Origin: Tribonema minus
Lineage: Eukaryota; Sar; Xanthophyceae; Tribonematales; Tribonemataceae
Assembly (NCBI GenBank): GCA_017506865.1
Contig: JAFCMP010000015.1
Location: 1-64,000 of the forward strand
DNA: 64,000 bases
Direction of reading: 5' to 3'
Part shown: positions 29,493-40,861 of the stretch, piece after piece
How the letters are laid out: every line of letters starts with the position of its first letter
Numbering within the stretch: position 1 is the stretch's first letter
Notes under the pieces: model-generated
What the model saw: the letters and a program-made list of their open reading frames with translations, nothing else
What the model was told of the DNA's origin: nothing
Database searches by the model: none
Made by a program: the position numbers and the translations under genes

Positions 29493-29781
29493 TGCACTGG
29501 CCCTGGGCGTGACAGTACCATGCTTGCACAACCACGTACATGTCCTGTAGCGAGAGGAAGTGCTGAAATGATGATGCATGACCACCCACAGTGACTGGCA
29601 GGGCGTCATGGGGGCCCTTATGTCTGGGGGGGTAGGTTTGACGCCCCATCCCCGACATCAGTCGTTGGCAGCGCGCATGGTGCGCCCGCCCTTGCGGCAG
29701 CTGCTCAGCAGCACAGGCTGACGCAACTTGGCACGCATGGCGTGCCTGCAGCATGCGCTTGCGGCAGCTGCTCAGCAGCAG
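29493..29781 (-). repeat. Right arm, innermost segment
   Basis: Reverse complement of about 17975-18262. It was cut off from the rest of the right arm by TE1. Its outer end is the short CAG run into which TE1 inserted. Confidence 0.93.
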
Positions 29782-30622
29782 CGTCGGGAAAACGAGACAT
29801 ATCAGTTGTGCACCCGTGGTGCAGCCCCGGTGCCGGTGCTGCACCAAAGGTGCACTCTTACTGCCCCAACGGTGCACCTGCCCCCCCTGCGCGATGCAGG
29901 GGGGCCACGGCGCGATCGCGGGGCGGCAATGGTGCGGCAAAGGTGCTGGTGCGCCCCTGGTGCTGCACCGTGACGCACCAGCTGGCTTCGTTGCTGACAG
30001 GTGCGTGCACAGCTGCACGCAGAGGCACGCGAGATGAGGCATGACTGTAAGCTACTCTGGCGTCGACAGCATAAGATCTTCTGCTTCCGCCCCAGTTCTG
30101 GTGTTCGTGTTTGAACTTCTCAGCTCAAGTTCAAAGTGACTTCGCAAGAAGTTGCGCGCGCTGTGCACCTTACGCACCTTACTCACGTGCAAGGCAGGAT
30201 GATCAGTCTCGAACCACGGTTATCAATTGTCGTACGCACAAATTTGCATTGTGGTCGACCTCATCTGGATGGTCCAAGAAAATAAAAGTGCTGAGCGTTG
30301 CCGCGCCGTTGATTTAATTTCCTCCCATCTTAGGCTCTGACACAAAACGTGCAGGACTTTTTGCAGGAATTAGGGGCATTCTCGGAGCAAAAAAGGAAAT
30401 AAGGAATTGTCTCTTAAATGCTGTTCGTGTGCTCCTATCTGTCTTCTGAGTGGTGCATCTGATAGCACTCACCGAGCTGCATCCAATGCACCACTCCCCA
30501 GTAGAATCTGAAAGGTTGAAGTCTTAGGGCTAGGTCCAGCCCTAGCTACGCACAGTTGAATTTTCGCGCAAAAAAGTTTGAACTTGCGTTGAGAAAGGTT
30601 TTGCAACGACAAAGTAAAGACG

Positions 30623-30742
30623 ATGTGCTGGAGCGGCCCCTGTGGCGGCTGCGGCACGCTGCTGGAAGGTTCGCACCATGGCTGCGAAGGGTGCGGTAAC
30701 GCCATGCACGCATTTTGCTTGAACTTGAACTTAGCTGCTTGA
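30623..30742 (+). CDS. Short Cys-rich zinc-finger-like ORF in TE1
   Basis: An ATG opens 39 codons encoding CWSGPCGGCGT, then HHGCEGCGNAMHAFC, giving a CxxC...CxxC....HxxC arrangement typical of a treble-clef or PHD-like finger. It lies about 840 bases inside the left end of TE1 and points toward the other candidate exons. It could be the N-terminal exon of a TE1 protein, with TE3 inserted in the following intron. No donor was fixed, so this is inference. Confidence 0.35.
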   Translation: MCWSGPCGGCGTLLEGSHHGCEGCGNAMHAFCLNLNLAA

Positions 30743-30997
30743 AGTTAGTTGCTTGTTAACGTTTCAAAGTTTTGTCTGCCGCTTGTGTTTGTACACCTCT
30801 ACCTGCTAGAGTGTTGCCTGCTGCGGCAATATTGACTAGGGCTGTGCTGTCTAATTGTCAACAGACCACTGTGGCAACTTTTATCATTGATGCACGAGCA
30901 CCAGGGGGCTGGTGGGGGGCGCCTTTTCACTGAAAGGAAAAAAGGATATTTTTCAGGAAATAGGCGACTTTTGGGGAGGAAACCAAAAAGGAATTAG

Positions 30998-33914
30998 GGC
31001 AAATTTTTTGTAGGGTTGGCAGGCCGGGGGAAAAAAAGGGAAAAAAAGGGGAAGAAAAGAGGAAGATTTAGCTCCTTATTTAGCTGCTGCTGCTGCTTCT
31101 GCTGAGGCACATTTCTTGGTGTATTCTGCATGGGACAGCGCAGGACAGGGTTGAACATGATTGTAATGCACAAATACTATCATTTGAAGCGTGTAGAGTG
31201 CGCTCCTCATGCTCTTGAGCTCATGCACGTGAGGCTGCAATACTGCAAAGTACTACAGTTGTCTCTGCACATGTGGGAGGTGTCTGGCTCTCCCAGCTGG
31301 CTCACACTGGCACACACGTGGCAATATCTGCAATTCAGACATCACAGTATGCAGTTCTTCAGGCTGTGGAGCAAACAGACAAGATAACTTGAAGGGGCTG
31401 CCCAATAACTCATTGCAGAAACCCCTGGGAAGCTCACTCAATTGCATTGCGGGCACTCAGCCCCCCGTTTAAGAGTTGAATAGTTGCACTCACGACCATG
31501 GCACCACATGGACCAACTTGAACTGAATCTTCACCGTGACAGCCAAGCTGTCCAAACGTTGTCGTGTGACAAAACATGGGCCACAAGAGGTAAATGTGGC
31601 GCATGAATGTGAAGCAGCTGTAGCAACAGTTTACCTGAGCAGTTGAGAAAGGAGACCCTATCACCAATCATCATGAGCACTATGGCAATTGTGATTATAC
31701 TATTGCGCGCATGCCATTGTGGTGCCTGCCGCAGTGCATGCATGCAGGAAAGAGCCACGAAACTTGGCACAGACGCCTTAGGGAAACACATGCCAACTAG
31801 ACGTCTTAGGAAAACATGTAAACTTGAGTCGCCATACAGCCCACATTGACACCCACAAATATCCTCCAACAGGTATTTCACGTTACTGCTGTAGCCACAG
31901 CAGTACCAAGTCCCAAATTGAATGCATTGCCGGAGCGCGGCTGATACCGTTGGCTCAGGCAGCTATCATATATGTATATATATGTGTGCATGTTACATTA
32001 TCAAGCATGAGGCATTTGTGTGCAGCATCAGCGGCTGCAGCTGCAGCTGCAGCTGCCAATCACACTAGAAGTTGTGTCAATTGAGCAAGATACTTGCCAG
32101 TGCTCTCAGTCTTGCATACATGACATATGTATACTATCCAATAAGTGAAGGTAGCATGGTTTTGAGCCAATTGCTTGTCAATGAGCATGCACTTGTTAAG
32201 CCAAATTGGCAACGCTACAGAACTGCGTATTTACTGGTAGTAGTAATACTCGGTACGCACCACGAATTGCTATAACCTCAGATTATGGTGTGGAAGCCAG
32301 GACGCCGATATAGTTTTAACTGTCCCCCCTGCCATTTTTTTGTTTGACGGCAGCAAATAATTCTTTGCTATCAAACAAAAATGATTTAATCATTGATAGA
32401 AGTAATATTTTCTTGCTGTCAACCAATAAAATGGCAGCGGGAATAATTTTCTTGCTGCCAAACAAAAACAATGGCAGCAGGAGCAGTTAAGAATTGCCCA
32501 TCGATGTATGAAGCACTGAAACCCCGCTGCAGAATGCACACAACCGGTCCGGTGCACACAATGCTGTCCCAACCGTCAGCTGCGCCCTATCAAGCGTCCA
32601 AGAGCGTGGCTGCAGCAGCGTCGCACATCTCCACTACTAAAACTAGCAGTAATTCATGTTCAACGTAGTTCACTTGTCAATGAGTGGCACTTATGTTTTT
32701 GCCTCAGGCTGCTCGGCTCCTGGACCAGCAAACTTTGAATGCAAGTTGAACATAAACATAATATGAGCTCGCTTGTCTGTGATGCTCATGCTGCTGCCAC
32801 AAGCAGCTTGACTGTGACTGCATACAGTGCATGCATGGTCAGTACAATATTAGTGTTTGTGCTCACTGAGTCAGCCAGGCTGTCGTGATTGATCGAATGC
32901 TGTCGATACTGCTGCTACCAGAAGCGGAAGGCGCATCATGTTGTTGAGGATGAAAACTGTCATCATACTGGCAGGCTGCGAATGGTGGTATGTGGTCAGC
33001 AACAATCTGGGGCTCTGTTAGCGTCAGATCCCGAATCAGTTTTTGTTGAGCACTTGTCATGACTGCAGCTTACCGCAGATCGCAGTGACTACGCAGTGGC
33101 ACGCCAGGACGGCAGGTATACACAATAATTGCTGACACTAAAGCTGCTATCTGCAGCAGGCCCTTGACAATTGATCCACGCGCTGCTGCCGAAGATTTCT
33201 TTGTATGATAATACTATTAGCCATAAATAGCAATAGGAGGCTTGTGACCAACAAAGCAAGGAGCCTTGCAGATGCTGCATCGCAGCAGAGAGCCCTATGT
33301 CAAAGCGAAAATGCCCACCTGCCTTCCTTGTGATGGCCACTGAGGTGCTAAACGATGACGGCCGAGGCGGAGTTGCAGCAGTTCATGGGGCTGTCTGTCT
33401 TGTTGATGATGCTAGAGCATCGCTGCCGTGCTGTTTTGTTGATGATGCTAGAGCATTGCACGTCAGCAATGCTCTACTCAACTTTCCACAGCGCAGAGCG
33501 TGCACCTCACGACTTCCGCATCAATGGAGAGTCGCTTGAGTGTGCGTCCTGTCGTGTTGGTTTTGCTTGTCGTGGAACGCTCTCGTCAAGTGCACTTGGC
33601 AATGCGCTTCAGTCTTATGCTGTTGCAGCGACGTTCACACCAGCTCGGGCTGCAAGCTCTCTAGAGACGATGGCTGTATTTGGCAGCATCGGCCTGAGCG
33701 TGACGAGCGCCCGGCCGCCCAGACCACGATTGCAGCACAGCTTTTATGCGGTTCTCATACTCTCCTCTTGGGCGAATGCTTCTGCTCTCGCGCTGTGTAC
33801 TACTACCAAAGGCGACATCGCAAGAATAAATGGCAGTCGACAACGCAGTTTTTGCCAGTTTTTTCACTTTTGGGCTGTCGACAGTCGACAGGCCCCCCCA
33901 AAGTAAAATCTGCC
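30998..33914 (-). mobile_element. TE3: shorter relative of TE2, nested in TE1
   Basis: 2917 bp flanked by a perfect 8 bp duplication GGAATTAG (30990-30997 and 33915-33922). The left end GGCAAATTTTTTGTAGGGTT with following GGGAAAAAAAGGG tracts matches the 3' end of TE2. The right end, reverse-complemented, is GGCAGATTTTACTTTGGGGG followed by the tandem GTCGAC motif, matching the 5' end of TE2. Orientation is therefore opposite to TE2. Only about 100 bases at each end are shared. No DUF6729-like or DDE exon was found, so it is probably non-autonomous. A small basic frame at 33867-33661 (-) occupies the place of TE2 exon 1. Confidence 0.88.
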
Positions 33915-33922
33915 GGAATTAG

Positions 33923-35464
33923 GCCAGAAATAAAACGTTTTGTGTCAGAGCCTATCCCATCTCACACGGTGGCGCACTGAAGGGCAGCAAAGCCAGGCTA
34001 TGTGTGATGGCAGCCCATTGAATCGGCAGCAATAGCTCAAGACAGCATGGCTCCTGCTGGCTTGTGCCGGCTGTGCTGAGCACAGGCTCTGCACTTACGA
34101 CCATGCATGAACGAAGCGGATACGAGGCTCTTCCGCCTGCAAAGCGAGGACAGGCGCATTGACGGTGAAGGCATCTTTTCTTCTCGTGATAATCAACGGC
34201 GGGCTGCCACTGGCAGGTGAGCTAGCCTGTCTGTGCGGCTAACCATCAAAATTTGCAACCTCAATCCAATGTTGCCGTTCAAGCTCCGGTATGGTGCTAG
34301 ACAGCAGCTTCGTCAGGCTCTCTCTTTCTCACTGAGGTGCTTTTATCAATACATAGAGCTTGTTGCCTCGTGCTGGGCGTGTCCTAGTGGCGGCTAAGCG
34401 TGGCAGGACCAGATCTGCTGCTGCATCGCTGCAGTGCGCGTTGATCATGGTTTACTACTAATGTGGATTCTGGAGGCCAATGGTATCATTTTAATCACTG
34501 AAGGGTGATGATACGCAATTTATGATGTCCGCTGACACACTAACCAAGAAGCTGATAACAGTTCGATAGAGCAATTTTCATTACACGAGATGCTACTCCG
34601 CTGCACTTGTGTGATCACCTGCCGAGGGCAACTGCCTCCCGGAAGGCTAGTTTACGGATGCATGGAATGTTTATGTCTTAAACTTGTGGACTTGTATTAT
34701 ACTCCTCAAGACTGTTCGTCTGCTGTGCAGTATGGAGCGCACAGTACTAGCATCCAAGTCACAAAAAGGGCTGAGACAAGCCCGTGTTTGCAGTCTCGGA
34801 CTATTCGCATGTCACACTTGCAGTGCAAGCGCACCTTTGGACCTTGCGACCTGTCAGCTTACACTATGATATTTACCACCTGTATGCTTGCGCTGTTGTT
34901 TATTGTCGCAGTGCCAAAGAGAGAGGAGCGTAGGACTGCAGCGTAGCACGCAAGTCTTGAAGCAGCAGAGTGAGGCGACAACGCATTAACATGCGCCTTA
35001 AGCACGGTGCGTTGCTACAGTTTGTATTGGCACTTGTGGCAAATGCTGCTGCTCTCATTGCTAAATTGCGCCGGCCGGACCAGAACTTGACATGTGCACC
35101 GCGCCTCATGTACATGCTCGCATGACGCCAGCGTGCCTCTGGCATCCTCACGTCGTGCTCCTCTACAACGCAGCGTCGCGCATGTCTGCGGCGCATAATT
35201 GAAGCTCATGTTGAAGCGCAGCAGTCACAGAGCAGTGCTTCGTGTTCCCTGCATTGGTTGTGCATGCTGTGAATCGGCGTAGAGCTCATGAGCTGCACTG
35301 TCGTCTTTGCATCAATGCAGGCGTGCGTCGGGCAGCTTCCTCATCGGCACCACCAGTGTAGTGCTAGGATTGAGAGCATGCCCTCGGCCGCACCTGATGC
35401 GTTGACAACGACCATGTCGTGGGCGCGACGGCGGGTGCTTTGAGCGTTGACGGCAGCGCTCAGG
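33923..35464. other. TE1 interior without recognised gene
   Basis: Short frames only, for example 34590-34946 (+) and 34900-35209 (-), none recognisable. GC content rises sharply toward 35300. Confidence 0.35.
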
Positions 35465-35539
35465 ATGGCGCTGCGTGGCGGGGGCAGTGGCGGCAGCGGC
35501 GGCGGCGGCAGCAGCAGCAGCGGCGGCGGGCCAGACATT
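35465..35539 (+). CDS. Possible Gly/Ser-rich exon in TE1
   Basis: ATG followed by 25 codons (MALRGGGSGG, Gly/Ser tract, PDI) ending at the donor ACATT|GTGAGT in phase 0. It sits in a very GC-rich block with open frames on both strands. A following segment at about 35720-35933 (for example FDFVDNVALPRVGVGGGGDR) may be the next exon. Nothing is recognised. Confidence 0.25.
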
Positions 35540-36603
35540 GTGAGTCGCGCGTCGTGAGCGCGCGGGCGCACTCGGCCCGAGCCCTCGCATGCCGACTAGC
35601 GCATGCTGAGCGGTGCTGCACGATCCTGGCCATCATGCTGTTCCTCAACACAGTCCTAATACCCCCCCCCCCGTGCCGCTCCGCTGCGCCAGGAGCGCGC
35701 TGATGGGCGCCGCAGAGCAGGGCTGGGCGACGCCGTGCCTGCAGTGCTCGGCGCGGCGCAGGGGCGGCGCGCGTTCGACTTTGTCGACAACGTTGCTCTG
35801 CCGCGCGTCGGTGTCGGCGGCGGCGGTGACAGGGCGGATGCTGCGGCGGGGGCGGTGGCGGCGTCTGCGCCGCGCGATGGAGGGTGCGCTGGAGGAGTAT
35901 GGGCACGCCTGCCATTCGTTTATTCCAGGGTGAGAAGTCAGTAGTACTTTGGAGGTCCGGCGCACTTAGTGCTGCTTGGGGTCGGGGACAGTTCCGCTCA
36001 GCAGCACGTAGGATCTCGTGCTTGTGTGGGGACTCAACATGATCAGGGTAGTTGCCACTGGCATGTGCATTCGGTGACAATTAGAATCAGCGCAGGTCGA
36101 TAGACTATACTTTCAGTGACTTCCCGCGCTTTGCTCCCTTTTGCCACATCCATCTACAGTAGTGCTGGGTGCCACTGTGCGCGCTGCTAGTTGGCCAACT
36201 CCACTTGTTGCCGCAGCCGCTGTGGCAGTGTACGCCAGCACCACACAAGGACGGCAGAACGGCCGGAGGTTCGACAAGCAATGGCCAACAGTGCTTGGCA
36301 CAAACAACACAGTCGTGTGACTTGGGTATGGTCACGTAGTCAGCAGTGCAGTAGCTGCAGATGACATTAGGCCAACTCTGCACTGCTGCTGAGCGCTGCC
36401 ATGGGTGCCGCTCTTTTAAATGAGCAGTGGCCGTAGCCCTTGAGCACTGGCACGGCAGCAGTGTCACTCACATCCATGCTAATAGCGGCTTGCTACCTGG
36501 TGCTTTAAGGTTTGCATGGAGCAACCATGCATCTTCCTGTGCTGAGTGCTTGCTGCTGCTGCGGCTGCCGCCACCGCTGCTGCTGTGCACTGCTGCGTCA
36601 CAG

Positions 36604-37000
36604 GTGCACACCTCCCAGGCGATACTGGACGAGGAGTAGCTGAAGCACCCAGCAATTGTCATTACAGAAACCACTGCCGTCAATGGCGGCATCAACGGCG
36701 GCGACGACGCTTGTCACAGCAGTCCGGCAACCCTGGTCACACACGCAGCATACCTGACGTCGTTGACACGAAGAAGCCCGGTATGCTGTCTGTAAGTGCT
36801 GAATGTTATGATTGTACTGATATTTGTATGTGCTTCAGGTTCGTATTGTGCTTCATGGGGCAGATCATGTGACGCGCATTGAGAAACACGCGCCATCATA
36901 TGTCACAAACTTCAATTCCGCAGGCCATGTCCCTGGACTGTCATCACGTACAGAGATTTACAGGCCAAGTAGTGCATGCATGCTCTGCAATTGTGTTTGA
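36604..37000 (+). CDS. Possible two-exon segment of a TE1 gene, with in-frame TAG
   Basis: The first exon is 36604-36780 (GTCACAG|GTGCACACC to GCCCG|GTATGC, 59 codons). It encodes VHTSQAILDEE, a TAG at 36637-36639, then LKHPAIVITETTAVNGGING. The second is 36839-37000, encoding VRIVLHGADHVTRIEKHAPS and ending in TGA. Both are in phase 0. The amino-acid composition looks coding, but no family is recognised. An alternative reading of the first exon in another frame has no stop but looks less protein-like. Confidence 0.25.
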
Positions 37001-38328
37001 TGTCGATGACAGCCATCCGCCGCAATCGCGCGGCGCGCGTGTGTGCAGCGTGTAGGTGCGCGTGACATGACTGCCTTAGTCCAACAAAGTAAGATATTAC
37101 GAATGCCATTGAGTTTACAACCAACTGTCTTCTGCATCAGTGTTGGAGTTACTTAGTAGGTCATCGCGTATTCTCGAAGTTATAGCAGAAGTTGCAGTGA
37201 TTGATAAATGTTTCTTAGCATAATGGCAGTACTACGGATGATGTTGAACGTACAACCGCCTTTTGCAGTATTGTTGAGTTACTTAGTCCGGCCATTGCGT
37301 ATTCTCAAAGCTGTAGAAGAAGTTGTGGTGATTGCTAATGTTGCGCGGCATAATGGCAGCACTGTGTAGGGCGCAAGCAGCGGCAACATATAAATAAGCC
37401 ACTTTACCTCTGCAAAAAAGTGCTGTTCAGCGGCTGGTACGTCTCGCATAGGTAGAGGTGCGCCGGACATGGTCAGCCTGCTTGATTTGTGATGCGTCCC
37501 TCCACTCATGACACGTGCAGCCTCTGAATGGCTCATGTACCATTGTCACCTAGAGCTCTACAATCATTTGATTCGTTCCATTGTCTCCAGCAACTTGATG
37601 TGGGTGTTGGCCACTGGTGCCTGTCACGCAGTTCATTGCAATTTATAATCTGCGTTTCAAAGACGCATTGGCTTTTTTGTATCTGACCTATGCAGATTGT
37701 ACGACCACATAATGTCGCATAGCGTCTGACGCAGTGTCCGCCGCTGTTCTGCATCCTGCAGGAACTTTTTGGCAACTGTTTCAAAATATTCATTTCACAC
37801 CGCATCATTCCTGGTGCTGCAATTTGCAGCCTATCCAAGCACAGAGGCTGCTGTTCAACAATTAGGTGGCAGCTGGCGTCCTGGCAAAATGGAAGGAGGC
37901 AAGGCGAACTTCCAGAAGGCTTTTGCGTCCTGGCGAACTGGAAGGAGTCAAGGCGAAATTCCAGGGTGTGGTGGGGACACTTGGCGCGTGGAGGGCGCTG
38001 CGTCTCTATTGTGCTCAACCGGTACGTGCTAACCGGTATAGCTTTTCAGTCGGTTTTGCGGTATTGCATGTCGTAAAACTCAAGTGTGCAGCCGCCTTGT
38101 GGATATAGACACAGGTACTACAGCTTCTCTAGACTCGAGCCGGACAAAACATTTTGACAATGATGTCACCTGCCAAGTAACAGTATTCATGTAGCTTATA
38201 CATATTTTTGCATGCAAGCTGGCTCAACGCTCATCAAAGAGGTAGAAATTTGAGAAAGTAACTTGATTACAGCTGCCAGTTGACACAGGATATACAAAGT
38301 ATTTCGTGGGACTTCGAGATGCATCTAT
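37001..38328. other. TE1 interior, undefined
   Basis: A ~47 bp imperfect duplication occurs at about 37878-37970 (GCGTCCTGGCAAAATGGAAG and GCGTCCTGGCGAACTGGAAG). Frames at 37769-38108 (+) across it are open, but it is unclear which is real. No recognised domain. Confidence 0.35.
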
Positions 38329-38515
38329 GTAGAGGACATGGTTTGCTCCTCATCTAAAGTGGGTTTAGAGTGTGGTGATAGCGAATTGCATGCAGAATGT
38401 GATGATTTCATTGCTGTGCCTATTGTAGAGGATTGCTCCTCATCTTCAAGTGGGTTTAGAGAGTAGTGATAGCGAATTGCATTCAGATTGTGATGATTTC
38501 ATTGCTGTGCCCGCG
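38329..38515. repeat. 97 bp tandem duplication in TE1
   Basis: Two copies start at 38329 and 38426 and share GTAGAGGA, AGTGGGTTTAGAG and TGTGATGATTTCATTGCTGT. The 97-base period shifts the reading frame. The acidic peptide encoded by both copies (SELHAECDDFIAVP and SELHSDCDDFIAVP) suggests that the unit was coding before it duplicated. Confidence 0.8.
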
Positions 38516-38876
38516 AGCATCGCTCTGTGCCTTCATGCCCTGTGTGGTAAATGATGCATCGTCAATAGCGGGCTGTATAGCTGCAGTAGTCCCATTGTTC
38601 TTGCAATTCAAAGTCATACCTCCTGCACCTTCAAGAAGTTCACTGAATCGAGGAGTATGTAGGTGATGTACAGCTGTGTACCATGATCAGGTCAGTATGT
38701 TTCTGTGTTGATTTTTGTGCCACCATGAGTTGTGCTCTTTAGCGGCCATGTGCTTCCCGCTTTTGCCCTATGAACCTCAACCTCATGTCATGTGTATGCA
38801 AGCTTGACAGCGCGTAGATTCCACTGAGAGGTTTGCTAAGTCTGGTGCGTCGTATTTTCTCCTGTATCTTCCTCAG

Positions 38877-39077
38877 ACGGAGTCCGATGCGCAGGCGTTT
38901 GCAAAGGCGTTTGAAAGCATTATGGCTCCAAAGCGGCGGCGAAATTGGACACCATCGGATACCACACGCAAGCGGAGGCGCCACACTGGTGCACCTACTT
39001 CAAGAGACTGTTGTTGGACGGTGTGCCACGCCGGACGAACAGCAGTGGTGGCTGCCATGCCGGTCATTGACTTGTAA
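38877..39077 (+). CDS. Probable terminal exon of a TE1 gene
   Basis: A clear pyrimidine tract and acceptor (CTTCCTCAG|ACGGAG) open 66 codons ending TAA. The peptide begins TESDAQAFAKAFESIM and has two basic clusters (APKRRRNW and TRKRRRHTG) that look like a bipartite nuclear localisation signal, as expected for a nuclear transposase. The stop lies about 250 bases before the right end of TE1. Function is not recognised. Confidence 0.4.
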   Translation, partial: TESDAQAFAKAFESIMAPKRRRNWTPSDTTRKRRRHTGAPTSRDCCWTVCHAGRTAVVAAMPVIDL

Positions 39078-40004
39078 TGGAAAGTCGTTGCATTCACTGT
39101 GCGGCGCTTGTGTGTGTGCTGCTTGCTGCTTGCTTGCTTGCCTGCTACACAAGTGTTGTTATGCGCGCAAAGCCGACTATAGCCGTCGCGGTGCTGCCCC
39201 AATGCCGCTCTGTCGTCGTGCAAACTTGCGCACCGAATCCGCACCAAGTGCCGCACCGCAGACCGCACTGGGGCAGCCCCGGTGCTGCACCAAACCCGCA
39301 CAACGATATGTCAGGTTTTCCCGACGAGCAGCAGGCGCCTCTTGGCGCGCATGGTGCGCACGCGCTTGCGGCAACTGTTCGGCAGCACCGGCGGGCACAT
39401 CTTGGCGCGCATGGCGCGTCCGCGCTCGCAGCAGCTTGCGGCAGCTGCTCAGCAGCACCGGCAGGCGCATCTTGGCGCATCCGCGCTCGCAGCAGCTGCT
39501 CGGCAGCAGCAGCAGCGGACGCCTCTCGGCACTCATGGCTCGCAGCAGCTGCTCAGCAGGGGCAGCGAGCAGTCTTCTGCGTCCATGGCGTGCCCGCGTT
39601 TGCAGTAGCTGCCCAGCAGCGGCAGCAAGCGCCCATAGTTGCAGCATGCTGCAACTTGAGCCTTGCAGGAGCAGCAGCCACCTGAGACTGCAAGCAGCTT
39701 CACAGCAGCAGCAGTCTTCAAGTTCTCTCTCACTGCTCGTAGGTACCAGGTTGAACTTGCGGCCCACCGCTCACCTTCGGAGTCCATACCGGCATCGTTG
39801 CCGAACTTTCTGCAGCGCTCCCACTAAGCTGTTCAGACGGTCAGCTCCACAATCCCCTAGACCGTAGGTTTCAGCAGCTCATGTCACAGCCACATCCAAC
39901 ATCGGCACCCGGGGTCAGCGCCATTCAGGGGGGGCGGGGGCTGCCTTGACTGCTGTGGCAGCGGCGGGCGACAATTTCGGCACCGCCTTCAAGTGCTCCT
40001 ACTT

Positions 40005-40861
40005 CAAGTGCTGCCTGCACCTTCAACAATACCGGCTTTACCATCGGCGGCTTCTATGCGCACCATGCGCGTACGACGTGCAAAAATCAGGCTTGTCTTC
40101 GATCAACCGCACCTGGCAGCGGAGACCGATACATCGGTGTTGAAGGAGTCCCACGCAATGATGAGCACAAACAAATGGTTTTTTTCTCCTCTGTAACGTA
40201 GGCGCCAAACAGCAGCAGACACACCACTCACAACATAGACAAACTAGGGCACCGCAGTGACGAGTAGAGCGCAACGCAGCAGGGGCAGCAGCAGCAGAGG
40301 CAATACGGCACAGCAGCTGTGACGCACCCGCAGGCAGCGGCTGACCGAGCCACCCAGCCGCCGCGGCGCGTCAGTAGTCATCTGTGCGCAATTGACCCGG
40401 ATCTGGTCAGCGCCTGGCCCATCAGCTTGGCAGCGCTAGCAGCAGCAGCAGTGGCAGCAATAGCAACAGCAGTAGCGCTTGCAGCAGCAATTGAGCCGAC
40501 AGCCACCAATGTGGCTTCGGGCTGGAACTCAGTAGCAGCAGCGCTATTAATGACACAGGTCAGTATGTACTGGTCTTACTTATTTTGACTCCTGCTCCAG
40601 CTCCTGGTGCAAAGACCATAGTCAGAATGTATTGGGTAACCTCCTTGCAGTCTTGTGCTCCAGAGCTCGTTGTTTCGCAGCTGAGACATAAACAGCTGCC
40701 ATAAGAGTAGAAATCCTTACCTTTGATATTCCAGCGTGAAGGGGTCCGAAATGATCAGTGAATCTCCACGGGCGATTCTCATGCACTGTTACATGATCTC
40801 TATGCAATCTGTTGTGATCCACATAGCGACAGAACGTAAATGAACTGACATGTCCGAAGCC
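40005..40861 (-). CDS. Unrecognised second gene, right copy
   Basis: Counterpart of 16439-17295. The Ala-rich hydrophobic stretch and the LIIAWDS-type segment are both retained, with a few residue changes (for example E/Y to G/H near the first segment's start). Exon joins are unresolved. Confidence 0.3.

Larger units (their letters stand above)
29782..39326. mobile_element. TE1: TIR transposon inserted in the right arm
   Basis: A 9.5 kb element interrupting arm homology. The left end reads CGTCGGGAAAACGAGACATA; the right end, reverse-complemented, reads CGTCGGGAAAACCTGACATA, with similarity continuing through TGTGC. AGCAGCAG flanks both sides (29774-29781 and 39327-39334). Since the target was a CAG run this may be an 8 bp duplication or simple repeat sequence; counting units against the left arm also allows insertion without duplication. 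Just inside both ends are many GGTGC/GCACC words, typical of transposase-binding subterminal repeats. TE3 is nested in it. The superfamily is not assigned. A chain of exon-like segments on the + strand ends 250 bases before the right terminus. Confidence 0.85.

Noticed and set aside
33355-33906. 183-codon plus-strand frame in TE3
   Set aside because: It runs into the terminal inverted repeat of TE3 and is antisense to the expected direction from the 5' end; it also spans a short internal duplication (GTTGATGATGCTAGAGCAT), so it is probably not a real gene.
35460-36080. Long Arg-rich minus-strand frame in the GC-rich block
   Set aside because: Composition-driven: all six frames are open in this GC-rich, CGG/CAG-rich stretch and the product is low-complexity Arg/Ala/Cys.
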